Origin: Gracilaria domingensis
Taxonomy: Eukaryota > Rhodophyta > Florideophyceae > Gracilariales > Gracilariaceae
NCBI GenBank assembly: GCA_022539475.1
Contig: VCMS01000136.1
Location: 62,001 to 126,000 of the forward strand
Direction of reading: 5' to 3'
Length of the DNA: 64,000 bases
The notes under the pieces are model-generated. The model made no database searches and was not told the DNA's origin. It saw only the letters and a list, made by a program, of their open reading frames with translations. The translations under genes were made by a program, and so were the position numbers. Below, in pieces: positions 11,928-22,954 of this stretch (within the stretch, counting starts at the first letter, position 1; the number at the start of each line of letters is the position of its first letter).

Positions 11928-13106
11928 TCACACATGAGTTGTGAGCTCCTTTACAGCGCAGTTTATGATCGCAAACCCATCTCCAACGCAAGTGTTGAAC
12001 ACAATCCGCCTCAGACGTAATGGGTACATTTGCTAAGGGTCGATCACGTGACGGCGGTGCCCATTCACCACCCCGCAATGCCGCACAGTCTCGCGATGCT
12101 CGCCTTCTGCTTCTAGCTCAACCAAAAATACACCGAAGCTCAATGCCGAAAGTGCCACCTCAACGGTATCTGAAAGCGGAATTTGTGCATTCTGGAGACG
12201 ATAAAAACTAGTTATATATGTCAACCAGTTACTGACCTCGTTCAAAGTCGCGCCGAAAACGCGTCCCATGTTTAGTAACCTTTTGGCGTGCTCCATTCTT
12301 GACATTGCATTGACCACATTAAGGAGGGAAGCCCGTAGGCAGGAACCTCCTTGGCTCAAGCAAAAGATTCTGTCCAATTGAGGCAGAACACAACGTTCAG
12401 CCCAGCGAGATGCCGCTCTGCAGCCGGGACTATCCAAGGGAATTACAGTGTTTGGATGTTTCACACAATAACTGTCTAGCTCGTCAAGAAACGCGGCTTC
12501 TGCTTTTGCATCTCTTTCAATGGTCACTGCTTCGCCATTACTATTTTGGTCACATATCTTGAATACTGACTCTACTTTATTGACGCTTCGGATGTTGTCC
12601 ATGATCTGGGAAAGACGATGACGAACACCAAACGTGACATCTGTTCGATGTGTTTGGATCGAATGGAAATCGATCTTCCATATGCCACGAAATCGCGAGT
12701 CCGATCCGCCTGATGCGTAATGGCTGTTGCACTCTCGCTTCTCAGTTCTCTTATCCGGGTATAGTACGGATTGTATTTGATAGTCTACGACATCCACGAA
12801 GCCCTCTGAACAATTGATCAGACCAAGCCTCTGGAGATCAAAATCCGAAAACTGCCTGCCAAGGCGGAAAGATGCGTACCGCAAGATTGTTTCTCCATGT
12901 TCTCGAGACACAGAGACCATGTCCAAGAATGTGACGAATGTCATTGTCTTAGGACCAACTTTGGTAGACAAAACTTCCAAGTCAACAACATCGTCTTGAA
13001 CGACCCGTATCCAGGCTATCGGAAACCGAGCGCTTTTCTTTCGGTCGTGAATAATGCTCAAACGATTGGGCTGTCTGGCGGAGGCCTCACTAATTTGGCC
13101 GACCAC
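11928..13106 (-). pseudogene. Cys-His-Asp family protein, copy A (possible cysteine peptidase fold)
   Basis: Not a family I recognise. Homologous to copy B at 61029-62267 along its length: shared LQRLGL/AERLGL, LDSYC, a Cys segment (SQGGSCLRAS here, NNFCLQAS in B), then VFLVEL/VYLVWL, a His, and VIDP/VLDP. Counting from 13106, the candidate triad is C256, H343 and D356; H to D spacing is 13 residues in both copies and C to H is 87 here against 82 in B. Q252 precedes the Cys. This order and spacing fit papain-fold peptidases such as C39-like or transglutaminase-like proteins; function is inferred. An in-frame TAG at 12033-12035 follows DP, but similarity to B continues (PLRLRR against PLPLCE) to TGA 11928. 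There is no ATG near 13106, so the 5' end is unresolved. Confidence 0.55.
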
Positions 13107-13737
13107 AAAACTGCCGACGTTCCTGCTGCACCGTGTCGCCTCACTTTTTTTTGCTCCTCAGTTCTCGACGTGGCAACGAAGATTCCGGAGTGAGCTAGAG
13201 GCCGTCAGACGACATGCGCGTGCCCGGGACTGCCAGTGGAGTCTTGGCGAGCGTCCGATCTATCATGAAAACGCGACCCAAGAGCTGATGACATGTCAAG
13301 ATCGTGGTCGGCTGGTACAGTCGTAAATTAGACTGGAAACCCACTCCAGCGGGGGTTGTTGTACAACAGTTGTAGACACTGTGTACACGAGTGCAGAGAG
13401 ACGAAATCGTATAATGCATCGATATGAACCCTCATTGTGAGCGCGCAACTCCAGGGTTCTTATGTGCACACTTTAATCCCAGTTGTTTCTACTTTCGTGG
13501 TGGAAAGACACCATCACATCATTCCTGGCTGGGACGCCGGCCATTCTCACAACTGCACCATTCCGTTTACTCACTTCCCCAATTTCAATCCATCACCGCT
13601 CGTCTCCCGCGCCCCTTCTGCGATGCATCGCAGCACACCTGGCAAAAACGTGTTTCACACCAACTTCTTATAAGCCACTTTTCTTCGTCCGTCTTCTTCA
13701 TCTCTGTTCAGCTGCAACATAAGCACCTTCATGTACT

Positions 13738-14356
13738 TCAAACATGGAAAGGTGGCCATTCGTTTTCTCCAGGATCCAAAGAAAAACAAACTCCAATCGC
13801 CGCATCTCCCCCTTTCAAATAGAGATATACCCACACCTCCGGCAACTCTGCCTTGTCAAACTCAACATATTCAATCTGTGTTGGCGTCCATTCCAATACA
13901 ACCTTCCATTTGCTGATCGTAGTTGAAACCAGAACTTCGCTGAGAGTATCTTGATCTCCTGGAGCCATTTTGAATGAGAGACTGGTTCTTTTACCGCCCT
14001 CACAACATCATCCACTGGAGTTTGACCGTTTGCTCCAAACTCATGTCTGTTCAATATCTCTTTTTTCGCCCGGAAGATCACGTCCCCGAATTCTTTCCAG
14101 TTTCTGATCAGCATCATATGCCTCGCCATCTGCTCCAACTTAAATAAATCTTCCTGAAACGTTACAACATTGTCCCGAAATTCTCCCTCTACAGCCACTT
14201 TAGGAATATGTGTCAATGCGAAAGCTGCGGATATTGGACTGCCTCTTTTAAGTGCAATGAGCCGTTCAGAATCATTGCGAACAATCTGGAGACTTGCGTC
14301 TCCGTCACCTACATGCCATGACCTAATGGGCGAATCGAGTATGTCATGGTTACTGG
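13738..14356 (-). CDS. hypothetical protein, probably frameshifted or spliced
   Basis: An open minus-strand frame extends from about 14356 (just after a TTTTTCCAG that could be a splice acceptor) through SWHVGDGDASLQIVRND and FQEDLFKLEQMARHM to KEPVSHSKWLQE. Near 13960 a second frame looks equally protein-like (SKWKVVLEWTPTQIEYVEF and PEVWVYLYLKGG, ending at 13738), so either a frameshift or a second intron is present. No known domain. No in-frame ATG is near the 5' end, consistent with an internal exon. It could also be a transposon remnant. Confidence 0.3.
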
Positions 14357-14365
14357 AAAAATCGC

Positions 14366-15397
14366 AGATGTTGATTTATTGGAGTGCAGGGTAGCGAGAC
14401 GCATATGCGTGCCAGATCACGCCTGTCGCTGGATGAGGGTTTGAAATTCAAATCAGTTTGTGGTTGACTTGGTAGCTCCTTTATGGGTTGCACTTCTGCC
14501 TCAAATTTCTGGCAACCCAGAAGGAGCGACCTAACTGCTCCTGAGCAGTACTTCAAGAATTCGCTTCATGTTCGCGTCCGCACAGACGTCCGTCGCCGTT
14601 GTACCGTCTCAGATCCCAAATGTTTGCATCAAAAGGTTCTACCGGTCGCTTCGCAGCAACGAATGTTTTATTTTCCCACCCACCCTGTGTTCTCTATATA
14701 TTTTTCATGTAGAGCTTCTGAGCTCTTGTCCTATTGCGTCGAGCGGGACAAGCGACTGTCTAGAAGGTGTCCCGAGAACACTGTTATGGCAAAGCCACGA
14801 CGAAAGGACGCGTTCGCCTTGAGTGCGGACGTTCCCAAATCGAGTCGAAGCAAGACTCTGTTCTGTATTTTGCAGCCAAGCTGTTTCTGTTCCGGCGCTG
14901 CGTACGTAGCGGAATAAAGAATATAAATCCAGTTCCAAGGCGTCCCATTATTCCTTCCAGGTTGAGCAGAAACTTTCTATCCATTCGCGATCGTTTCGTG
15001 AACTTGAACTATTTCCAAGGCACAGTACGGGAAACAAATGTTAGGGCAACAGTCCATGACTCATCCAGCTCTCCTCAGGGATATCCGGATTCAATTGAAG
15101 AGCACTCTTTTCCGATCTACGAATTACATAGTCCACCAAGATGGAAACCTTGTCCCCCGCATCAACGAAAGCACGGAGCGCATGCAAACCCTCAAAAAAT
15201 CGGGTTCGTGACAACCTACAACTTCTGCCATCTTTGTATTAGATTGCAATTCCCAGCACTGTACACTTCACGATATTCTCAATGTCGACGCTTGGTGCGT
15301 GCGTGTTGTTTTAAATTTCCATTGCCAGCTGTGAGACCCTGCGGTCATCATGAACATCAACAGGTGTAGAAAGCCCCATAGCTAGAAACGGAACTAC
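14366..15397. other. region without a supported gene
   Basis: Several short overlapping frames on both strands, none with a recognisable motif. Nothing is called here. Confidence 0.3.
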
Positions 15398-15844
15398 TTA
15401 GTTGCATTGATGACGGATCTTCATGACATTATATCCGAGATCTAGCGTAGAAAGCTTCATATCATAACCTATGACAACATCTGCATGAGGTGTTACATAA
15501 TTTGCGGGATGAGGCAAAGGCTGCTTCTCAATGCCAATGTAATATTCTGAGCGTTTCATCACTTCCGTTAACGCAACAACTCGTTGAACTGGCGATAAGC
15601 TTATCAGTGACGTAATTGAATGTGATGACAATTCTGGAGGAGCTGTAAATCTCTCGACGTGCGACTTGCGTATGTGGTTTTTCCGTAGATCTTGAGATCG
15701 AAGTGTAGGTTGAACTTTTCTTCTCTCCGCTTCTCTTTCCTCTTTGAGACTGTATTCCTCACTTTTTAAGAGCTCGCCCGTGTTCGGCAGAAGGCCATTG
15801 TTGAGGCCTTTCATGCTTTCGCCTAGATCTGATACGTTCCGCAA
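15398..15844 (-). CDS. hypothetical protein, 148 codons
   Basis: Contains a charged, probably helical first half (SLKEEREAERRKVQ) and a second half with HSITSLISLSPVQRVVALTE. No family recognised. It may be an exon or a chance frame; no start context, intron signal or neighbour supports it further. Confidence 0.2.
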   Translation of the reverse strand: MRNVSDLGESMKGLNNGLLPNTGELLKSEEYSLKEEREAERRKVQPTLRSQDLRKNHIRKSHVERFTAPPELSSHSITSLISLSPVQRVVALTEVMKRSEYYIGIEKQPLPHPANYVTPHADVVIGYDMKLSTLDLGYNVMKIRHQCN

Positions 15845-16575
15845 AGCTTTTGAGGCGTCTGCTATTCAGCATTTCGGAGGACTGGGCTGACGAGACAGAT
15901 TCCTTGACGATTTTGAGAATGAACTAATCTCGTAGATACAACAGAAAGCTGTCTTGTAACGATAGAAGGAGACGAGGTTTAGTAAGAACTACCGCTACCA
16001 ACTGTTTCCTATTAGGAGAAATGTTCAATTCCGGGAGACATCCCCGCGTCGCTGGAAAATTCGAAAAGCCGTCTTGTATTGTTACTGGTTTGTACAGTAT
16101 TCGAAAATGGAACGCGGCTACTCCATAGTATAACGCGTGTCGATGAAAAGACTGCCTTCATGATGAAGAAACGGTCGTCCCTTTCGCGGATGAGCAGCAT
16201 CTCCACAGCTGCTATAGAAAACAAAAGAACCACGTTTCGAAAGCCATTACCCTTAGGCAGTGCGTTGAACTGGTTAATACATCAGATCTGTGCCGCTCTG
16301 AACACTGCCCCCCTCTCAAAAGAGAATGAAAGCTTAGCTATCTAGCCGATATGTACCGCAGAATGCATACAGGGAGAACTTGACAAATATCAATATGAAG
16401 TTCTGATACTACTGTACTAGATGCGGCTATCAATGACTTCATCTGCTATCATACTCTTTCACTGCATATTGTGCTACAGGACTGTTGTGATACGCCTCTT
16501 AATTGTGTCTATTCCGGTGATAGATCGAACGAGCGAACAAACTGCTCTCTTTACGTGTTTCCAGCGAACGGCTGC
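15845..16575. other. region without a supported gene
   Basis: No convincing coding signal, repeat or RNA gene was seen. Confidence 0.3.
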
Positions 16576-17150
16576 TCATGCGAGCGCCGCGTTGGCCGCT
16601 GTGCCACTCAGCCGGTGCCGATTGACAGCCACAGCTGTCAATTGCAGAATCGTTAGTTGTAGCCTCAGCTCTGTATTAAGGTATTCTGTGACTGGGTTCA
16701 TCCTCCTGAGTCCGCTGATATGCTCTGCAATGCGCCTGCATAATTCTTGGGATAAGTTTTCGAAGGCTCCGCGTTGGTCAAAGTCTATTGGGAAAAACTC
16801 CATGTCGTTCTGAGCAGCAAGCTGTGCGTACTTTGCTGTATTCATCTTTACGGTCGTCGACGCTGCATCTCACCCAGCTTGACAGCTACGTTTGTGTACT
16901 GATCATTGCGTGAACTAAGTGCAGTAACACTAATCGCGTATTCTGAAAGCGAATGTCAGCAAAGTGGCGGCTGTCTGAGAACTGTGCGATCACCACAGAA
17001 GAACAAAATGCCCATGGCTCTGTTAACTTGATTATTATGATGTTGTTCAATCTTCATGGCGAATCGCACATCTTTCAGACATGATGCGGGAGTGGGATGA
17101 GAGTGCAGGTCCACTACCTTTAAAACATTACAGTGTATTCCAAACCTCAA
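16576..17150 (-). pseudogene. possible C-terminal remnant of a non-LTR retrotransposon
   Basis: Two minus-strand pieces. The first (17150-16956) carries LHSHPTPASCLKDVRF with a His/Cys pattern. The second (16845-16576) reads KYAQLAAQNDMEFFPIDF then QRGAFENLSQELCRRIAEH and resembles the segment downstream of the reverse transcriptase in some LINE-like polyproteins (an FxP-F...GA...EL pattern). No polymerase motif is present, so this is a weak call based on pattern only. Confidence 0.25.
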
Positions 17151-17194
17151 GACTCCTTGTTTGACCTTGGAGACTCCTCCTCCCAGGCTTTCTT

Positions 17195-19650
17195 GTGGCG
17201 GCCGCGACGTATGTAAAGCCCGCGCCTTTTGAATTTGTTGCTATCTTTGTACTCGGCGAGTTCCTCCGGACTCCCCGTGGAAACCGTTATTTGCTCCTCA
17301 TTACACACAGGTTTTCTAAGCTCGTTTGGAATGTTCCGTTGAAGAAAATTGACGCACGTACTGTCGCGGAGGCTTTTTTCAAGCATCGGGTTTTTCTCTA
17401 CAGTCCACCGGTCAATCTTCTCTCGGATAGTGGCCCGCAATTTGTAGCGCGTTTCTTCCGAGATGTCTGTCGGATACTCGATGTAAAGAATTTGTTCACA
17501 ACGACGTACCATCCCCAATGCAATGGGCAAGTCGAACGGTTCAGGCGTACGTTGTTGTTCGCATTGCGTGCGTCTACTGTCGACCACCCTCACCCCATAA
17601 AATGGGACTTGTACACGGACACCGTGACTTACGCGTATAATACGCAGGTACAGAGAGTAACTAGCCTCTCACCGTTCGAGCTGGTACTCTCACGTCTTCA
17701 ACCGCCTGTGGCAGTCTAACCACAGCCGACGCTAGACAAATAACAGTCTACGGTCGATCACTATCTCCGTTGGAAAAAGTGGCTCGGTACCATGGTGCCT
17801 TTCGCAAAATCTTCGATGGCGAAAGCACAACTCGCATACAAGCGAAATTTTGATGCCCGAATCCGTGGGCCGCTACCATCCTTGGAGAAGGGACAATTCG
17901 CCTTCGTAGGGAAAGAATATTATAATCCTGATAAGGAGAAACGTCAAAAACTATCCCCAATTGTGGACGGGCCCTACGAGATTATCTCTGTAGAGCAGGA
18001 CACAGTTGTAATGGAAGTTGATGATCAACATGAGTGGTTTTCCTGCAATCGCGTCTTACAAGGTCCCACCCCTGTTACGGAGATTGTCGCCCCCCGTACT
18101 GTCTCGGAAGACCGTCAATCTAGAGCAAACTCGCCAAAGGCTGAAGCCCCTCTTGCACGTGGTGTCTTGCATCCCTCCAGAGTGCTATCAGACCTTCCGA
18201 TGCTATCGTGGCATATTACCTAGTCTTCGGACTACCACCGTTTAAGTCATTCTCGCTTTATTGCAGAGGTTACACCGCCTACTGACGTGCTTTCAAATCA
18301 CGTCGCTCTACCTAAGGAGAGGGAGGAGAATGCCTGTCTTGGCGTAAAGGATGTACTTCCGGTGTCGCAACCGTTGTCAAACGCACGTGGCACACGGAAT
18401 AATGATGCGTAATCGCCTCTGGGCTCCGTCCAGGACGGCTACGTTCAGGGTACACCGATTGTCGGGTCGGCAGATCCGCAGTCGCGTGATGATGTCGCGA
18501 AGACCGCCCATCCCTCTGCAGAGGACAGCAGTCGCGTCAGTGCTCGTATTCACACGTCCTTGGACAAGGTTCTGCCTCAGCAAACTGATATTACTCACTC
18601 TGTCAGAGAAGTATCGCCGGAAGACTCCGTTTAATTTCCTGGCACGCAGGAGTCGCCAGACGATCGCTCTCGCGAAGCTTCCTCGGCACAGCCGGCAAAG
18701 AACTTGTACAACCCGCCGCCTCGGCTGAGTAATGACACAGGACACCTGGTACCGCAATCTGAAGGCGCACCGGATGCTCCGTCGTCGTCTACCGTCGTTG
18801 ACTTTCGGAATGACGAGCGCAGCGCTGCGCGAAGCAAGCCAGTCACGGTAGACCCCGGTACAGTTAGCACTCTTCCACAGGACGGTGCAACACACAGTGA
18901 AGTGGAATTTCCTCATTCCAAGAAGGGTTCAGTATGTATCAACATTGACCCGCTCGCGGTAAGTTTACTCTCGAACACTCGCGATGACGTTAGCCGCGAC
19001 GACGGGACCCCCAAATCATCTGGAGAGGCAGATCAAAGCCGCACGGAGGGGATTTCCAACACTACTTCCGCAGGAGAGCCGTTGCGCAACGTGGCACTTG
19101 GCGCACAACGCACAGCACTCAGTGCGCCAGCTCGACTGTCAGACAGTGTTACCCCGGCCAACCGTCGTGTCCGATCACGTGAACCGGTACGCGCCGTGGC
19201 AACCGATCCGCCTCCCCAACCGACTTTGTCATCAGGAAGAGCGCGAGCTCGTTCACGCGTACTCGCAGATTCCGCCCAACGTACTGGGACGCGCAGCTTA
19301 ACTCCCGTTAGTCAGACTCGGACGACTGCGGCTAAACCGCCTAAGACGTTGAAAGCTTCCGAGAAGCTCGCAGAAGTGCCTGAAACCCCGCTACACCCCA
19401 GTGAGGAGCAGGGTAAGGACGACGACACTGTTCGGGAAGTGTACCCGAAGGGGTTCGTAATGGACCACATTGTGGGACACAGGCACAACGCAAGAGAAGA
19501 AACTCTCTACCGTGTTCGCTGGTACGGCTGACAGCCGTCTGGAGACACGGAAGAGCCGGTTGAACACCTCCCCCAATCTCAAATCGTGCGCTACCATCGC
19601 CGTATCAAAACGGATTTGCCACGCAACAATGACATGGCCCTTGTACGGTA
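17195..19650 (+). pseudogene. Ty3/chromovirus integrase and chromodomain fragment
   Basis: A single plus-strand frame holds the integrase core (PAPFEFVAI, RGNRYLLLITHRFSK, LLSDSGPQF, HPQCNGQVERF), the C-terminal integrase domain (AQLAYKRNFDARIRG, GPYEIISVEQD) and, after a long Ser/Thr/Pro-rich linker, a chromodomain at about 19456-19605 (FVMDHIVGHRHNAREETLY, VEHLPQSQIVRYHRR). In-frame stops at 17717, 17741, 18221, 18410, 18632 and 19529 kill it. The first catalytic Asp is also gone: the usual AID-LG reads AIFVLG. The zinc-binding N-terminus is missing before 17195. It could be the other half of the minus-strand chromovirus at 24917-30115. Confidence 0.8.
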
Positions 19651-19759
19651 GCGTGACCGTCGATGGACGGATCGTAAGCTCTTGCCGTTGAACAGCGTCG
19701 CGACCAGCGACGAACGACCCCTCCAACGCTGAACTGTACTGTGTACGTCATTAGCCCGT

Positions 19760-20000
19760 TTTTGAGGGATCGAGATCAGCACTCGAGAATAGCACTGGAG
19801 AAGAGGAATGAATGTCTCGAAGGAGAAGAGGGAACTCTCCGTAGAGATAGACACTCTGGTGAGGAAAAAGAACCTCGAGAGAGAGAGAGAAGAAAGAGAT
19901 AGATGTAGAACTTGGAAACCCCTAGAAGGGAGAATTTGGAAATCCTTGAAAGGGAAGAGGAAGTGAAAGAAAGATACGAAAGAATCTGGTTTAAGGAAAA
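19760..20000. repeat. purine-rich (GA) tract
   Basis: The plus strand is strongly A/G-rich for about 240 bp, including GAGAGAGAGAGAAGAAAGAG near 19880-19900. It lies just past the chromodomain remnant and could be a degenerate 3' untranslated or polypurine region of that element. Confidence 0.5.
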
Positions 20001-20084
20001 GCACAGTGTTACTGGTACACTATTTATGATCTAACCCTCTACTCGGTACTTAGATCACCAAGCGAGTATTACTACGGTCCACTT

Positions 20085-22049
20085 TCACGTGAACGAACCT
20101 CCAGCACCGTCGGGCCCCGAAGGGTTATCCGGTTGGCCGAAGTAGCTCTGGATGGCATCCCGCAACTGCGTGACATTCCCCGAACCGGGCGTCTGCACCC
20201 CCGACTCATTCAAAAATTGGGCGATAATTGCAGCCCGCTCCGTATCGGAGATGTTTCCAACAGTAGGCCCGCTCGCAGCGGCGACTGTGTTCGCAAAGGC
20301 GCTCGTATTCGGAGTGACCGCTGGTACCGCCATCGGCGTGTTTGAAGGACCTAGAACAGGAGTAGTCGCGTAAACTTCGACCTCGTTATGTAACACTTCC
20401 ACCTCGGGTGCGTCATCCAGCATTGGATCCACGTCCCCGACGCGGTGGAAGAACTCATCGGTGATGAGGAAGCCGACCGGGTTCCCAACAGGGACATATC
20501 TCTCGGCATGCCGGAGTACATCGGCTTCATCTGAGCTGATAATCGTCCGTGTCCACGGGTCGTAAAAGACGTAGTCACCCGCGAAAGAAGCGAGACGCCC
20601 CGGAGATCGTCCGTGAGGCTACCTCCGTCCTCGCGACGGCTCTGTTGCACAGAAACCTGGGTCCAGTCGACATTTTCGATGACTCGCAGCAGCGATAGAA
20701 GTTCTGAAAAGTTTCCATTACCGCCAAGCGGAACCGAAAGATCTAGAGATTGGATGTTGCTACGCAGACGCGGAAGAATGAACCACAGCCGATACTGGTC
20801 GTACGCCTCTTGGAGGATGTAAACTGCCGTGTGGGCAGCCCACTCCATGATAGCAACGGCCCACCATCCCAAGAACGGGTCAGCGAGGAGTCGGCTCCCC
20901 ACGTACGTGAAACACGGAGGCAGCTCCACGTAACATCCACGGCATACTTCCAGAGATCCCCAGATGAATGGGAGTGGTACATGCCTTCCACGCATATGAT
21001 GCGGACGAAGTCGGTTCGCCTCAGAGTTCTGAAACGGAAGAAAGTATCCCCATCAGGAGCGGCTACGACGCTCAAAGCGGATCATATTCTGCACGTAGTC
21101 AAACCGCGAACGATGCGGGAGGTACCGGAACTCAGCACGCAGAAGCGGACGCGTGCACAACAGAAGATTCTAGTGAACACCAACACCTTGGTACCGTCCA
21201 ATCAAACTCGCAATCCGAGCCAAGCTATCTCCGTAGTGAATCTCGCTCATCGTGCGGTAGAAGGACACATCGAAATGGTATTTTCCCGGCACCGGGTGTT
21301 CCGAGTACGTACAGTGAAGACGCTGGTGAGCTAGGCGAATTAGGCACGCTCGAGCGGACGCATCGACCTCCCCACGACTGTGGACGATAGCCTGGTTGGA
21401 AACGGTTCTCCGGCGTTGCCAGTCGAACGTCATCGTCATGAAGACGTGAACTCCTCCTGGTAACATGCCACTGCCATCGGCATACGCCTCAACGATGTTG
21501 GATTGACTAGCCCCCTGCCCCCTGAGGTTGAAACCACGGCGCCGGGAGATACGGAGACGGATTCCTTTGAGAATCCACGGCCTCTATCTCCTCATAGGAG
21601 GCCCAGTTACCGGGACCCGGATTGAACATCGGCGGAGCCGGCATGGAAGAGAAGCCCTAGTTCCACGGTTGCATCGGCGGCTGGTGGTACTGTGTTGGTT
21701 GGACATACCCAGCGTGGGGAAGCGGCGCGGAACGAAAGCCGGAAAACAAACCCTGCGGCGCAGGTGTATTGACGCCCGCAGCTTGCGAAGGTGCGTTCTC
21801 GACGTTTGGTTGACTGGGCCAGCTCCCTGGTTGATTTGGTTCTGTTGATTGTATTGGTTGTTCATCGCCTTGGCGGACGGAGTCGGCAGCACAGGTGCGG
21901 ATATAACCCAAGGTAGCGGAGAGGGAAGAATGATTCGCGTGAGCGCGACCTGGGCTCGCAGACGAGGAGAATCGAGGTATCGCTGGAGGTGAGGGAGGAT
22001 CGCGCGCAGGTGCTGTACGAACACGAGAAGTAGGTATCGTCCCGCTCAT
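20085..22049 (-). pseudogene. decayed gene of unknown function, Pro-rich N-terminus
   Basis: Reads downward from 22049: a Pro/Ser/Gln-rich N-terminal segment (to about 21657), then after a frame change VFMTMTFDWQRRRT, KYHFDVSFYRTMSEIHYGD, stops at 21170 (TAG) and 21053 (TGA), a stretch with LPPCFTYVGSRLLADPFLGW and helical IMEWAAHTAVYILQEAYDQY, and a last frame (20432-20085) with ERAAIIAQFLNESG. The pieces together are about 650 codons. A gag-like or accessory protein of an LTR element is possible from its position between Ty3 remnants, but no motif proves it. Confidence 0.4.
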
Positions 22050-22950
22050 CGCGGTGGGTATTCATACTCTCGCGAAGCGAGATGGAAAATAGCTCCGGCA
22101 GTCTGTTCGATCCTGAAGGAGGGGAATTTGTAGAGCAACTTGTTTTGCGAAACCTTGTGGCTTTGCGTTCATACTAATCGCTCCGGTGCGGAGGTGAGGT
22201 ATAGCTCTTTATGAGTTGTACGTGGATTGGCTGACTACTTCGGGATGGTCACAATGGGAATTAATCACGGTCTTGTACACAGTTTTGCTGGATTCTTAAC
22301 ACACGTGTAGTGCTTGCCACGCCCATTCATAGGGAGAACTAGTATTATTTCTAACGTTTTGGATATTTAGAATATTCTACTAATTTTCACCCTGACAGTG
22401 GGGTCGGCCACCCTACTTATGTAGGTGAGCTCGACCCACACTGGGCAAGTAAACGCACCAAGCAAGTGTTGGCTCTATCTCAGGAACCCCTGGTGTGTGA
22501 TAGCCTCCTCGCGGAGACTCACTACCTGGTGAGGGACTAGTCATCCACCTTGTGGAGCTTTCCGCCACTACTGTGTGTATTGTTTTACTTGTTTCTTTTG
22601 TTTGTGTCAATGTTTAACAGGTACGCACGACCCGTGTGCCAGTGTTTCTTTCTGCCCCGTCCTGTTGATCTGGTGGCTCGCCCCGCTCGTCGCGGCCCGT
22701 GCCACATCAGTGCGTGTGTGTCTGTCTCGTGACATTTCACGCCCGGCATCGCCGTTGTCTACACAACACCCTCGACTTCTAGGCCGGCTCTCTTGAGCTC
22801 CCTACGCCCGTCGTGACGGTTTGGTCTCGGCTTACACCCAACTGGTTGCACCATTCCTGGGAGCGCTCTATCTGCTGTGCTTACCTCTTCGAGGGAAGGT
22901 CCCGAACGCCTTTCGTGTCTTCTCTCTTTGCAGGGTTTTGCACCACAGCT
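22050..22950. other. GC-rich noncoding stretch between Ty3 remnants
   Basis: No gene is supported. It may contain LTR or leader sequence of a neighbouring element (for example 22390-22560), but no partner copy was found in the window, so it cannot be defined as an LTR. Confidence 0.3.
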
Positions 22951-22954
22951 TGAA

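Noticed and set aside
13357-13368. Palindrome TGTTGTACAACA
   Set aside because: Twelve bases alone in an otherwise featureless region; no repeat partner or gene context.
17147-17593. Minus-strand 148-codon frame opposite the integrase core
   Set aside because: It is the antisense of a recognised integrase and has no motif of its own.
19500-19531. End of the chromodomain protein at the TGA 19529
   Set aside because: Chromodomain similarity (VEHLPQSQIVRYHRR) continues in frame past the TGA, so it is a mutation inside the domain.
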